The position numbers and the translations under genes are program-made. A stretch of DNA of 46,273 bases, from contig CAIOYH010000120.1 in assembly GCA_903862465.1 (NCBI GenBank), positions 1 through 46,273 of the forward strand. Reading direction: 5' to 3'. Shown here piece after piece: positions 1-8,246 of the stretch. A model generated the notes under the pieces. It had not been told where the DNA came from, searched no databases, and worked only from the letters and a program-made list of their open reading frames with translations. Position 1 is the stretch's first letter. Every line of letters begins with the position of its first letter. The stretch comes from an uncultured bacterium. Its GTDB lineage: Bacteria; Bacteroidota; Bacteroidia; Bacteroidales; CAIWKO01.

Positions 1-2
1 CA

Positions 3-47
3 CATCGGTTTGAATTAAAAGGAGAATCATTAAGAAAGAAAATGTAA
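3..47 (+). pseudogene. C-terminal tail of IstB-like IS21 helper ATPase (partial at window edge)
   Basis: Fourteen codons and a TAA are visible, ending HRFELKGESLRKKM. This basic tail resembles the C-terminus of IstB ATP-binding proteins encoded by Bacteroidota IS21 elements. The position fits, because IstB is the promoter-distal gene of IS21 and sits just inside the right end. Only the tail is in the window, so whether the gene is intact cannot be told. Confidence 0.5.
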
Positions 48-57
48 AAAAATATAG

Positions 58-65
58 TATCTTTG
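58..65 (+). promoter_or_regulatory. TAnnTTTG -7 box in the IS right end, pointing outward
   Basis: TATCTTTG lies between the IstB-like stop codon and the terminal repeats and reads outward toward the truncated nuclease frame. It matches the Bacteroidota -7 consensus. It could drive transcription of flanking DNA. Confidence 0.35.
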
Positions 66-146
66 CAGTCCAATTGTCCTTTGAAAAAGTGGCACACTTT
101 GCTCCGGAATCACTGGCATGGTTTGAGCGGAATAGTTAATTATTAA

Positions 147-770
147 AGCTCAGGATATGACAGAGGTCATCTCTGCCCTGCCGCAGATAGGCATTTTAGT
201 TGTGATGCAATGTCAGAAACGTTTTACATGTCAAACATGTCTCCACAAGCTCCATCTTTTAATAGAGTTATATGGGGAAAACTTGAAGAAAAAGTTCGGT
301 CATGGGCAAATTTGTATAGCCAAGTTTTTATTGTAACAGGAGGCGTGTTAGACGGTCAGAAATTGGGAACTATTGGGGCAAATAAAGTAACAATACCGAA
401 ATACTACTATAAAACTGTATTACGAGCTGATGGTAACAGTTTCACTTGTATAGCACTTGTGTTGCCAAACGAAGCAGGAAGCATGGGTTGGAGTAATTAT
501 GTAATATCGGTAGATTCCTTAGAGAAACTTACATTAATTGATTTCTATGCCGGATTGCCGGATAACATAGAAAAGGTTATTTAATCAAAAACCAATATCG
601 GGAAGTGGGATTTGACAGGTTCTTCTTCAAGCAGCTATTATAGTACTGGCAGCTCAACCAAGACTGGCTTGGCTGCCAAACAATGTATAGCCATAACCCA
701 GATGGGAACAAGATTTAAAAGAATGACGAAAAGTCCAAACGGCTTCTGCTGGCAGCATGGGGGCGATTAA
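147..770 (+). pseudogene. DNA/RNA non-specific endonuclease (NUC family), truncated by IS insertion and with an internal stop
   Basis: In one frame from 147 the translation reads SSGYDRGHLCPAADRHFS, then ETFYMSNMSPQ and FNRVIWGKLEE. These are hallmarks of Serratia-nuclease-type enzymes: the DRGH motif (codons 159-170) carries the general-base His, and FNR..W..LE supplies the metal-binding Asn and the conserved Glu. The N-terminal part, normally a signal peptide and over 100 residues, is missing because the IS21 end abuts the frame. An in-frame TAA at 582-584 is followed, in the same frame, by IGKWDLTG, a Ser-rich linker and a small tail ending FKRMTKSPNGFCWQH, stop at 768-770. That tail resembles a C-terminal mini-domain seen in Bacteroidota nucleases of this type, but one expected Cys is Phe. 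The first ATG inside the fragment is at 210, after the catalytic motif. The gene is therefore dead, although the active-site region is still readable. Confidence 0.85.
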
Positions 771-955
771 TAACTATTGTAAGGGTATTGTATGGCAGTA
801 AATGATTTGTGCACTATAAGAATGGATAAAAGATAGCGTAAACCTGAAATATGAACCATCACATTGAGTTTTGCTTAGTCATATTGTATTACTTCAATGT
901 GTTGCAACTAATATTATTAATCACCACATTGACTATCTTCTTCTCCCTCACCAAC

Positions 956-1204
956 TTAACTCTTAACTAAAGTCTTGAACGGCTCATCCATATCAGAGTA
1001 CCAATAAGTATGTCTCCATCTTCTTACACCATCATGATTGCTACATGCTCCTTCCCCTGTTGCATTACTTATTGTTCCATCACAACATTCTGCTCCAATT
1101 CTTTTTTTAGATGCACATGTAGCAAGGTTTCCAACCATCACATACAATACTAAAAGGGTTAGTGGAACTCCTAAAAGTATATTTATAAATTTCTCTTTAG
1201 TCAT
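956..1204 (-). CDS. Small membrane-anchored or secreted protein, DUF3761-like
   Basis: 82 residues. An N-terminal hydrophobic segment (about residues 6-27) is followed by a Cys-rich stretch with CCDGTISNATGEGACSNHDGV. This resembles the DUF3761 pattern (C.DGT.S....G.CS.H.GV) found in short exported proteins of unknown function. The ATG at 1204 is supported by a -7 box at 1243-1250 on the same strand, about 40 nt upstream. It could be a lipoprotein-like or signal-peptide-bearing protein, since a Cys lies at the end of the hydrophobic segment. The function is unknown. It lies in the accessory patch beside the interrupted nuclease. Confidence 0.6.
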   Translation of the reverse strand: MTKEKFINILLGVPLTLLVLYVMVGNLATCASKKRIGAECCDGTISNATGEGACSNHDGVRRWRHTYWYSDMDEPFKTLVKS

Positions 1205-1242
1205 GTTTTTATATTTTTTCGGACAGGTTACTATTTTTTCGT

Positions 1243-1250
1243 CAAAGCTA
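1243..1250 (-). promoter_or_regulatory. -7 box TAnnTTTG for the DUF3761-like gene
   Basis: On the minus strand the sequence reads TAGCTTTG, about 38 nt before the ATG at 1204. No clear -33 element was identified. Confidence 0.4.
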
Positions 1251-1466
1251 GCTTAGGTTCTTAATTTCGTTTTTTTTGCCTTAAACTGTTTTTTAATCAT
1301 TTGGTTGAGGTATTTTTCTTTTAGGTGTTCATTTTTGAATGCCTGTTTGGTTTACCAATATTGACAAAACAAATAAAAATCTATTCATGGTAGAGGAATT
1401 AAAAAAACAAAAATAATAAATTATTCAATTCAATAATAATATTATTCATAAATCAATTTTTATATG

Positions 1467-1474
1467 TAATTTTG
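1467..1474 (+). promoter_or_regulatory. -7 box TAnnTTTG for the small membrane / zinc-ribbon gene
   Basis: TAATTTTG lies 21 nt before the ATG at 1496. That leaves room for only a short leader that contains a GGAGG-type ribosome-binding site. Confidence 0.4.
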
Positions 1475-1495
1475 ATGCCTAAAAAGGAGGGGGAA

Positions 1496-1759
1496 ATGGA
1501 TAGTCAAATGGTTATTTTAAGTAGTGTAATAAGTGTTGTTACATTAATTGTGTTTTTTGTTATGGCAAGTAATATCAAATCTATATTGTCGAGGTTAAAG
1601 AATATTGAAAACCTTATGATGTTACAGGCAGAAAAAAACGGTGTAATTAATAAAAATTAAATTACTTGCCCAAATGGACACGAATTTCTTACTTATAAAA
1701 CAGATGAAGTAAGATGCCCCCAGTGTGACAAGAAAATAATAATTGCCGAAAAGGATTAA
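1496..1759 (+). pseudogene. Small membrane protein with C-terminal zinc ribbon, interrupted by an in-frame TAA
   Basis: The ATG at 1496 follows an unusually good Shine-Dalgarno (AAAAGGAGGGGGAA, 1482-1495), so upstream TTG/ATG codons at 1472 and 1475 are less likely starts. Fifty-four codons encode one transmembrane helix (about residues 5-26) and a short coiled tail, ending at TAA 1658-1660. The same frame then stays open for 32 more codons that spell TCPNGHEF, then VRCPQCDKK, stop at 1757-1759. CPxGH plus CPxC is a plausible one-zinc ribbon, which argues that the gene once ran through and the TAA is a nonsense change or sequencing error. If the TAA is real, only a 54-residue membrane peptide is made. 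The family is not recognised. Confidence 0.5.
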
Positions 1760-1791
1760 TTTAATTGATACATAATTTAAAAACATCTACA

Positions 1792-2133
1792 ATGAAAAAA
1801 CAAATTTTAGCAATAAGTGTAATATGTTTTATGCTTATTGGAGTATGTTCAAATGTAACCGCCCAGAGCGATACAACAAACTATAAGTATTGTGAAGTGG
1901 TAGGAACACAGGGACTTTTTACCAGAAAAGTTAGTATTGTTATTGACTACGGTGAAGAGACATCTTTTTGGGCGGATAGAAGATTAAAGGATCAATCTGG
2001 TAATGTTATTAAATTTAATAGTATGATTGATGTTGTTAATTATATGTCCTCTAATGGCTGGGAGTGGGATAAAGCATTTCCTGTTTCAACAAATAACTCA
2101 CTTGTATATCATTTCTATTTTAAGAAAAAATAA
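1792..2133 (+). CDS. Small secreted protein, unknown function
   Basis: 113 residues starting at ATG 1792. A signal peptide is evident: MKKQ, a hydrophobic stretch to about residue 20, then a VTAQS cleavage-like site. Upstream in-frame codons at 1765 would bury the signal peptide and lack a start ATG. The mature part contains YKYCEVVGTQGLF, KVSIVIDYGEE and a C-terminal WEWDKAFPVS / YHFYFKK block. This architecture is familiar from small Bacteroidota periplasmic proteins of unknown role. It lies 32 nt after the interrupted zinc-ribbon gene and ends before a strong terminator at 2252-2288. Confidence 0.65.
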   Translation: MKKQILAISVICFMLIGVCSNVTAQSDTTNYKYCEVVGTQGLFTRKVSIVIDYGEETSFWADRRLKDQSGNVIKFNSMIDVVNYMSSNGWEWDKAFPVSTNNSLVYHFYFKKK

Positions 2134-2251
2134 ATATGAGCACAATTAAAAGGGTATTAAATTTTATACCATACCAAAGACATTGGATATGCTATTTAAT
2201 TCAAGAGTTAAACATTGTTTTTGTGTGTATAAATGTGTGTAGATAAAAAAC

Positions 2252-2288
2252 AAGCCTTGTAAGAAATTGACTTACAAGGCTTTTATAT
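2252..2288 (+). terminator. Rho-independent terminator
   Basis: A perfect 12-bp stem AAGCCTTGTAAG (2252-2263) and CTTACAAGGCTT (2271-2282) with a 7-nt loop is followed by a T-rich run. It closes the accessory patch. It also lies just downstream of the minus-strand tRNA-Ala and may terminate both. Confidence 0.8.
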
Positions 2289-2297
2289 TTCTTCAAG

Positions 2298-2371
2298 TGG
2301 AGCGTACGGGAGTCGAACCCGTGACCTTCAGACTGCCAGTCTGACACTCTAGCCAACTGAGCTAACGCCCC
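2298..2371 (-). tRNA. tRNA-Ala (anticodon GGC)
   Basis: On the minus strand the cloverleaf starts GGGGCGT, pairing with ACGCTCC (one G-U pair) and discriminator A. It has a TAGCTCAGTTGG D-arm and a GGTTCGACTCC T-arm. The anticodon stem TCAGA/TCTGA encloses loop CTGGCAG, so the anticodon is GGC, decoding Ala GCC/GCU. CCA is not encoded. A -7 box lies at 2388-2395. Confidence 0.93.
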
Positions 2372-2387
2372 TGAAAAGATTTGACTG

Positions 2388-2395
2388 CAAAATTA
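2388..2395 (-). promoter_or_regulatory. -7 box TAnnTTTG for tRNA-Ala
   Basis: The minus strand reads TAATTTTG 16 nt before the tRNA 5' end. This is the usual distance for a tRNA promoter in this phylum. Confidence 0.5.
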
Positions 2396-2438
2396 GAAAT
2401 AAATTTCATACTTTTACAAAGTTTTTATTCAGAATTTT

Positions 2439-2999
2439 ATGAAACGTATTTTTGCCGCAGTCAAAATAGAGCTGCAACCCGCCATACATCAGCTTTTTCA
2501 GCAATTGAAACAGCATTTGTCTGCCGATAAAATAAAATGGGTGGAGGAAGAAAATTTGCACATCACCCTGAAATTTTTCGGCGAAACGCCCGAAGATAAG
2601 GTGGAGGCTATTGCCGTAGCCTTAAAACAAATCACCACACAGCTGCCTTTTGAGATAGCATTTGGGCAGTTGGGCATCTTTGGCAGCAGCTATAATCCTC
2701 GTGTCGTATGGCTTGGCATTGAGGATGGCGGCAACCTGAGCAACTTGTCGGAACTCATCAAAGAAATCGTTGTTCCCTTGGGTTTTCCCAACGATAGGCA
2801 GAATTTCGTTCCGCATCTAACGCTAGGGAGAATTAATACCTTGACAGATAAAACCCATTTTCAACGCGTAATAGATTGTTATCGGACCAATCCCTTTGAA
2901 AAACAAGAAATAGATAAATTTATGCTCTATGAAAGTATTCTCACCCCATCGGGACCAAAATATGAAATAATTGAAACCTATAATTGCTACCCATTTTGA
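2439..2999 (+). CDS. thpR: RNA 2',3'-cyclic phosphodiesterase (2H family)
   Basis: 186 residues, the usual size for ThpR/LigT-like enzymes, which open 2',3'-cyclic phosphate ends of RNA. Both signature H-x-T motifs are present: HITLKFFG at residues 41-48 and HLTLGRI at 126-132. They supply the two catalytic His/Thr pairs. The N-terminus MKRIFAAVKI is the typical first strand, so the ATG at 2439 is a good start. The gene stands alone between two tRNA genes. Confidence 0.88.
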   Translation: MKRIFAAVKIELQPAIHQLFQQLKQHLSADKIKWVEEENLHITLKFFGETPEDKVEAIAVALKQITTQLPFEIAFGQLGIFGSSYNPRVVWLGIEDGGNLSNLSELIKEIVVPLGFPNDRQNFVPHLTLGRINTLTDKTHFQRVIDCYRTNPFEKQEIDKFMLYESILTPSGPKYEIIETYNCYPF

Positions 3000-3202
3000 A
3001 ATAAACAAGCAAACTAACGGACTAATGCACTAGAAAACAAAGATGCATGAGATTTTGTTATGATGAATAAGAGAATGTGTAACACTTTGTATTCCTTAGT
3101 ATATTAATATCTTTTAGCCACAAAAAACATTTCGAGTAGCACAAAAAGTTATGTTTTTTCAATAAAAAAGAACAAAAAAGTTTTTTTAATCGAAATATTT
3201 TG

Positions 3203-3210
3203 TACTTTTG
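3203..3210 (+). promoter_or_regulatory. -7 box TAnnTTTG for tRNA-Gln and probably the rimP operon
   Basis: TACTTTTG lies 10 nt before tRNA-Gln. No other promoter-like box is visible between the tRNA and rimP, so this is the best candidate for the whole tRNA-rimP-nusA-infB unit. Confidence 0.55.
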
Positions 3211-3220
3211 CAGCCTCGAT

Positions 3221-3293
3221 TGTCCGATGGTGTAATTGGCAACACGTCTGATTTTGGTTCAGAAGAGTCCAGGTTCGATTCCTGGTCGGACAA
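3221..3293 (+). tRNA. tRNA-Gln (anticodon TTG)
   Basis: The cloverleaf starts TGTCCGA, pairing with TCGGACA at 3286-3292, with discriminator A at 3293. The anticodon stem TCTGA/TCAGA encloses loop TTTTGGT, so the anticodon is TTG, reading CAA/CAG. The T-arm is AGGTTCGATTCCT. The U1-A72 closing pair is typical of tRNA-Gln. Confidence 0.95.
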
Positions 3294-3315
3294 CAGGTAA
3301 AAGGGTAATGATGTG

Positions 3316-3342
3316 GAGGGGACGTGAGTCCCCTCTTTTTTT
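3316..3342 (+). terminator. Intrinsic terminator or attenuator between tRNA-Gln and rimP
   Basis: A perfect 8-bp stem GAGGGGAC / GTCCCCTC with a GTGA loop is followed by seven T. It ends only 7 nt before the rimP ATG, so no promoter fits downstream. Transcription of rimP-nusA-infB must therefore read through this hairpin, or start upstream and be partly terminated here. Confidence 0.75.
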
Positions 3343-3349
3343 AAAATAT

Positions 3350-3805
3350 ATGATAACGTCAGAAAAAATATTAACACTTGTAAATGAACGGCTTCAGGGC
3401 ACAGATGTGTTTTTGGTGGAGGTGCGAGTGCGCAGTGGAAATCGTATCAATGTGTATATAGATTCCGATACACAAGTGAACATTCAGGATTGCGCAAAGC
3501 TGAGTCGTTTCATAGAATCGAACTTCGACCGCGAAACGGAAGACTTCGAATTGGAGGTTTCTTCGGCAGGATTAGACCAACCCTTGAAACTGCAGCGACA
3601 ATATCAAAAAAATATAGGAAACGATTTGAAGATAGTGACACAAGATGGTAAAACCCTGATAGGAACCTTGTTGAGCCTTGATGCTGCAAACCTAACATTG
3701 CTGCTGCCCGAAAACAAAAAGCTGAAGACTCCAAAACAAGAAGTTACTCTTGCTTTTTCCGATATAAAGGAAGCAAAAATTGTGATAAAGATTAATAATA
3801 AATAA
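3350..3805 (+). CDS. rimP: Ribosome maturation factor RimP
   Basis: 151 residues, normal for RimP, which assists 30S subunit assembly. The N-terminal domain contains VFLVEVRVRSGNRINVYIDSD and the family block ELEVSSAGLDQPLKLQRQY, equivalent to the conserved 'SPG..RPL' region. The C-terminal SH3-like domain follows. The ATG at 3350 was chosen because translation upstream would run through tRNA-Gln and the hairpin. It is the first protein gene of rimP-nusA-infB, 26 nt before nusA. Confidence 0.93.
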   Translation: MITSEKILTLVNERLQGTDVFLVEVRVRSGNRINVYIDSDTQVNIQDCAKLSRFIESNFDRETEDFELEVSSAGLDQPLKLQRQYQKNIGNDLKIVTQDGKTLIGTLLSLDAANLTLLLPENKKLKTPKQEVTLAFSDIKEAKIVIKINNK

Positions 3806-3831
3806 TACACATAAATTAAAGAATTTTACAG

Positions 3832-5067
3832 ATGGAACCTATCAATTTAGTTGAATCATTTTCGGAATTTAAAGAGTTCAAGAATATTGAGCGTGAAACG
3901 ATGATGCGTATTTTGGAGGATGTATTCAAACACATGCTCATAAAAAAATATGGCTCAGACGAAAATTTCGACATCATTGTGAATATAGATAAAGGCGATT
4001 TGGAAGTGTGGCGTAGAAGAACCATTATGGAAGATGGTGAAGTTACAGACGAAAACAAAGAAATTTCCTATTCGGATGCTATAAAAATTGAGCCTGATTT
4101 CGAGGTAGGTGAAGATGTTTCCGAAGAAATGAAATTAAAAGATTTCGGACGTCGCGAAATTCTCTCCATGCGTCAAAACCTTATTTCAAAGATTCTAGAA
4201 TTCGAAAAAGACAATATTTATAAAGATTATATTGAACGTGTTGGACAAATCGTCACCGGCGAAGTGTATCAAGTGTGGAAAAAAGAAATTTTAGTATTGG
4301 ATGATGATGGCACCGAATTGACACTGCCCAAGTCAGAACAAATTCCGACAGATTTTTATCGTAAAGGCGATTCTATTCGTGCCGTTGTGTTGAAAGTGGA
4401 AATGAAAAACGGCTCGCCACAGGTTATCCTCTCGCGTGTTTCTCCCATTTTTTTAGAACGTTTGTTCGAATCGGAAGTTCCCGAGGTGTTTGATGGTTTA
4501 ATCACCATTAAGAAAATCGTCAGAATCCCCGGCGAACGTGCTAAAGTAGCTGTTGAGTCCTATGACGACCGCATCGACCCTGTTGGTGCATGTGTTGGGA
4601 TGAAAGGTGCTCGTATTCATGGCATCGTTCGCGAATTGCGCAACGAAAATATTGATGTAATAAATTTCACTTCTAACTCTTCTTTGTATATCACGCGTTC
4701 GTTAAGTCCTGCAAAAGTTTCTTCCATCAAGATAGATGAAAAGGGCAAAAAAGCCGATGTATATTTGAAACCCGACCAAGTTTCGCTTGCCATTGGCAAA
4801 GGCGGATACAATATCAAATTGGCATCCAAACTAACGGGATATGAAATTGATGTCTATCGTGATGCCGATACCGATTATGAAGATGTGGATTTACAAGAGT
4901 TTTCAGATGAAATTGATCAATGGATAATTGATGAATTTAAGAAAATCGGTTGCGATACTGCAAAAACCATTCTTGAAATCCCTGTTGAAGATTTGGTGCA
5001 ACGTACCGATTTGGAAGAAGAAACTATTAAAGAGGTTGTGAAAATATTACGATCAGAATTTGAATAA
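3832..5067 (+). CDS. nusA: Transcription termination/antitermination protein NusA
   Basis: 411 residues. The N-terminal RNA-polymerase-binding domain (about 1-130) is followed by the S1 domain (about 135-200, starting near GQIVTGEVYQV). Two KH domains follow, seen as DPVGACVGMKGARIHGIVREL and SLAIGKGGYNIKLAS. A short C-terminal part contains one helix-hairpin-helix-like segment (IGCDTAKTILEIPVEDLVQRT). It lacks the two long acidic repeats of E. coli NusA, as is usual in Bacteroidota. Its role is pausing, termination and antitermination together with NusB/G. NusA is a classical regulator of its own operon, which matters given the hairpin before rimP. Confidence 0.96.
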   Translation: MEPINLVESFSEFKEFKNIERETMMRILEDVFKHMLIKKYGSDENFDIIVNIDKGDLEVWRRRTIMEDGEVTDENKEISYSDAIKIEPDFEVGEDVSEEMKLKDFGRREILSMRQNLISKILEFEKDNIYKDYIERVGQIVTGEVYQVWKKEILVLDDDGTELTLPKSEQIPTDFYRKGDSIRAVVLKVEMKNGSPQVILSRVSPIFLERLFESEVPEVFDGLITIKKIVRIPGERAKVAVESYDDRIDPVGACVGMKGARIHGIVRELRNENIDVINFTSNSSLYITRSLSPAKVSSIKIDEKGKKADVYLKPDQVSLAIGKGGYNIKLASKLTGYEIDVYRDADTDYEDVDLQEFSDEIDQWIIDEFKKIGCDTAKTILEIPVEDLVQRTDLEEETIKEVVKILRSEFE

Positions 5068-5134
5068 TTTTTATCCACAAAATTGGATGTCAAAATAATT
5101 TAGAATATAACAAAACTGGTTCAACAGGCAAAAT

Positions 5135-8100
5135 ATGGAAGAAACCGCAAAAACACACCGATTAAGTAAGGTAGCCATCGAGTTCAATATAAAGGTGGAT
5201 ACTGTGGTTAAATTTCTTAGTAATAAAGGAATTAAGATCGAAAGTAATCCGAACGGGAAGATTACCGACCAGATGTATGCAATGTTGCAAAAGGAATTTC
5301 AATCAGAAAAACAACTGAAAGAAACTTCCAAGAAGCTTGATATAGGTATTCCTCGTCAAGAACCTGTTGTTACGATCAAGCCTAAGGAACGTGATAAAGA
5401 TTTAGATGAAGACCTCGATAAGGATTTGTTCATAAAAAATGTTCCTGCACCGTTTATCAAAGAAGCGGAAAGACCCGTTAAAAAGCATATTGAAGAACCC
5501 AAACCTATAGCAGAGCCTGAACAGAAAAAAGTTGTTGAGGAAAAACCAAAGATTATTGAAGCTCCCGAAACCATTCTTGTTCCTGAACCTCCTGTAGTTG
5601 TTCCTGAACCTCCTCAAATTGTTGTTCCCGAACCTCCCAAAAAGGTGGAACCGATAATTGAAGAAGTGGTTAAGCCTATTGTTGAAGCAATACCAATAGA
5701 AACTGAAGATACTTTGGATCAGTTAGGACCTAAAGTCATTCGTATCATTGATTTAGATAAGGTGAATGACAAGAAACCTACTAAGAAAACCCCTGAAGAA
5801 AAGAAAAAAGCGGAAAAGCATAAGAAAGAAGCTATTGCAGATGCACTTAAAATTGTTGAAGATACACCCAAAGAAATTAGTGTCGGTGTTGAAACAACGC
5901 AAGTAAAAAAAGAAGTAAGCATACCGAAAGTGGAAACGCCAAATTTGCCTGAGGTTGCGCATGTTGAACAAGAAGTTGTTCCTTCAAAAGAGAAACCTAT
6001 TGTTGCGGAAGAAAAAACAGATGCCAATTTCCATACCACCCAATATACCAAACTGACGGGTCCCACAATTCTTAGAACTATTGTGTTACCGACTGCATCA
6101 CCTAAGAAGTCGCCTGTGGCAACTTCAGCCGAGGATAAAAATTCAAAAAAGAAAAAACGTAAGCGGATTAAGAACGAGACCAAACAACAAGTTCCTAGCA
6201 CGAGTACGCCTGTTCCGAGACCAATCGTGCCTGCTACTCCACATCCGGGTGCTGCGTCTAAATCTAACGTAAAGAAGCAAAAAGCTAAACCCGTATTACG
6301 CACAGAGGTTACGGACGAAGATATACAAAAACAAATTCGTGAGACACTTGCTCGATTGAGTGCTCCTTCAAAATCAAAAGCTTCTAAATATCGCCGTCAG
6401 AAACGTGATGCATTCCAACTTCAAGCAGAAGAGGAAATGCTAAAACAGGAAGAAGACAAAAAAACACTGATGGTAACAGAGTTTGTTACGGTTAGCGAAC
6501 TGTCAAAATTGATGGGCGTCACGGTCAACGAAATTATTTCCACTTGTATGAGTTTGGGGTTGTTTGTTTCCATCAATCAGCGTCTCGATGCTGAGGTTTT
6601 GACTATTGTTGCCGAGGAGTTTGGGTTTAAAACAGAATTTGTCAGCACAGAAGTACAGGAAACTGTTCAGAGCGAGGATGATAATCCCGATGATTTGGAA
6701 GAACGTCCTCCTATCGTAACGGTTATGGGACACGTAGATCACGGGAAAACTTCACTACTCGATTACATCCGAAATGCAAATGTTATTGCAGGTGAAGCAG
6801 GAGGTATCACGCAACATATAGGTGCCTATGAAGTAACACTAGAAAATGATAAAAAAATAACCTTTCTCGACACACCTGGTCACGAAGCGTTCACCGCTAT
6901 GCGTGCTCGTGGAGCAAAAGTTACCGACATTGCTATTATTGTGATAGCTGCCGACGACAGTGTGATGCCTCAAACTGTTGAAGCCATCAATCATGCTCAA
7001 GCGGCTAAGGTTCCTATCATATTTGCCATCAATAAAATTGATAAACCCGGTGCAAACCCCGAAAAGATTAAAGAAGCTCTTGCAGCAATGAATTTGTTGG
7101 TGGAAGATTGGGGTGGAAAATATCAATGTCAGGAAATATCGGCAAAGAAAGGTGTCAACATTGATAAACTGCTCGAGAAAGTATTGCTCGAATCAGAAAT
7201 GCTCGAATTGAAAGCAAATCCAAAACGCAATGCCATTGGCACCGTCCTCGAATCATCCCTCGAAAAAGGTAGAGGATATGTGGCGAAACTATTAATGTTG
7301 AACGGCTCGCTACGTGTTGGTGACATGGTGTTGGCTGGTCATAGTCATGGTAGGGTAAAAGCCATGTATAACGAACGTAATATCCCTATAGATTATGCCG
7401 GACCTTCAACACCTGTACTGCTATTAGGTTTAAACGGAGCTCCGCAAGCGGGAGACGGATTTAATGTGTTGAGTGATGAACGCGAAGCAAGAGAGATTGC
7501 GAATAAGAGATTCCAATTACAACGCGAACAAAGTATCCGTACCCATAAACATATTACCCTTGACGAAATTGGGCGCCGTATTGCTATTGGTGACTTCAAG
7601 GAGTTGAATGTTATCATCAAAGGAGATGTGGATGGCTCAATAGAAGCTTTGTCGGATTCCTTGTTGAAACTTTCTTACGAAGAAGTTCAGGTTAACGTGA
7701 TTCATAAGTCCGTTGGGCAAATCACCGAATCGGATGTATTGTTGGCTTCTGCTTCCAATGCTATCATCATCGGTTTTCAAGTGCGTCCTTCGCTGAGTGC
7801 TCGCAAGCTTGCGGAACAAGAGCAAATAGATATTCGATTGTATTCTATCATTTATAATGCCATCAATGAGCTTAAATCAGCTATTGAAGGCATGTTGTCG
7901 CCTGAGATTGAAGAGAAAATTGTTTGTAATCTCGAAGTACGCGAAGTCTTCAAAATTAACAAAGTGGGTACTATTGCAGGCTGTCAATGTCTTGATGGAA
8001 AGATTGCACGGGCTACGTTGGTGCGTCTGATCCGCAACGGTATTGTGGTTTATTCAGGCAAATTAGGCTCTCTAAAGCGTTTTAAAGACGATGTGAAGGA

Positions 8101-8212
8101 AGTTTTTGCCGGACAAGAGTGCGGACTCAATATCGAAAATTTCAACGATATAAAGGTGGATGATATTATCGAAGGTTACGAACAAACTGAAGTGAAGAGG
8201 AAGTTGGTGTAA
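5135..8212 (+). CDS. infB: Translation initiation factor IF-2
   Basis: 1025 residues. A long Lys/Glu/Pro-rich disordered region (about 60-430) separates the N-terminal IF2_N helix (residues 5-60) from a second IF2_N-like segment (about 440-510). The GTPase domain starts with P-loop GHVDHGKTS at 532-540 and continues with DTPGHEAF and NKIDKPGAN, followed by the C-terminal beta-barrel domains. It delivers initiator tRNA to the 30S subunit. The extended N-terminus with [14 protein letters not shown] repeats is typical of Bacteroidota IF-2. It follows nusA by 67 nt. Confidence 0.97.
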   Translation: MEETAKTHRLSKVAIEFNIKVDTVVKFLSNKGIKIESNPNGKITDQMYAMLQKEFQSEKQLKETSKKLDIGIPRQEPVVTIKPKERDKDLDEDLDKDLFIKNVPAPFIKEAERPVKKHIEEPKPIAEPEQKKVVEEKPKIIEAPETILVPEPPVVVPEPPQIVVPEPPKKVEPIIEEVVKPIVEAIPIETEDTLDQLGPKVIRIIDLDKVNDKKPTKKTPEEKKKAEKHKKEAIADALKIVEDTPKEISVGVETTQVKKEVSIPKVETPNLPEVAHVEQEVVPSKEKPIVAEEKTDANFHTTQYTKLTGPTILRTIVLPTASPKKSPVATSAEDKNSKKKKRKRIKNETKQQVPSTSTPVPRPIVPATPHPGAASKSNVKKQKAKPVLRTEVTDEDIQKQIRETLARLSAPSKSKASKYRRQKRDAFQLQAEEEMLKQEEDKKTLMVTEFVTVSELSKLMGVTVNEIISTCMSLGLFVSINQRLDAEVLTIVAEEFGFKTEFVSTEVQETVQSEDDNPDDLEERPPIVTVMGHVDHGKTSLLDYIRNANVIAGEAGGITQHIGAYEVTLENDKKITFLDTPGHEAFTAMRARGAKVTDIAIIVIAADDSVMPQTVEAINHAQAAKVPIIFAINKIDKPGANPEKIKEALAAMNLLVEDWGGKYQCQEISAKKGVNIDKLLEKVLLESEMLELKANPKRNAIGTVLESSLEKGRGYVAKLLMLNGSLRVGDMVLAGHSHGRVKAMYNERNIPIDYAGPSTPVLLLGLNGAPQAGDGFNVLSDEREAREIANKRFQLQREQSIRTHKHITLDEIGRRIAIGDFKELNVIIKGDVDGSIEALSDSLLKLSYEEVQVNVIHKSVGQITESDVLLASASNAIIIGFQVRPSLSARKLAEQEQIDIRLYSIIYNAINELKSAIEGMLSPEIEEKIVCNLEVREVFKINKVGTIAGCQCLDGKIARATLVRLIRNGIVVYSGKLGSLKRFKDDVKEVFAGQECGLNIENFNDIKVDDIIEGYEQTEVKRKLV

Positions 8213-8215
8213 GGA

Positions 8216-8246
8216 GTTTGATTTAGTCTTGTTTGGACTATCAAAC
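8216..8246. terminator. Hairpin between convergent infB and ansA
   Basis: GTTTGAT plus AGTC pairs with GACT plus ATCAAAC, with a 2-nt bulge. The hairpin overlaps the ansA stop codon at 8241. There is no clear T-tract on either strand, so terminator activity is only inferred from its position between convergent genes. Confidence 0.35.

Larger units (their letters stand above)
1..146 (+). mobile_element. Right end of an IS21-family insertion sequence (partial)
   Basis: The last codons of a helper-ATPase-like gene (3-47) are followed by two related copies of an about 21-bp motif, at 90-110 and 113-133. Both contain TGGCA, then TTTG, then CGGAAT. Multiple short repeats near each terminus are typical of IS21-family elements. 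Directly after them, at about 147, the reading frame of a nuclease gene begins mid-protein, which fixes the element boundary to roughly 134-147. The left part of the element lies outside the window. Family assignment is by recall of IstB C-termini and end structure. Confidence 0.6.

Noticed and set aside
582-1660. Stop-codon reassignment or recoding, suggested by two genes with in-frame TAA
   Set aside because: All neighbouring genes end normally at TAA, TAG or TGA, and both cases are in a decaying accessory patch.
3186-3377. Leftward frame over tRNA-Gln
   Set aside because: It crosses a clear tRNA gene and its terminator.
5719-6303. 194-codon leftward frame within infB
   Set aside because: It is the low-complexity antisense of the Lys/Glu/Pro-rich IF-2 region and has no domain or start signal.
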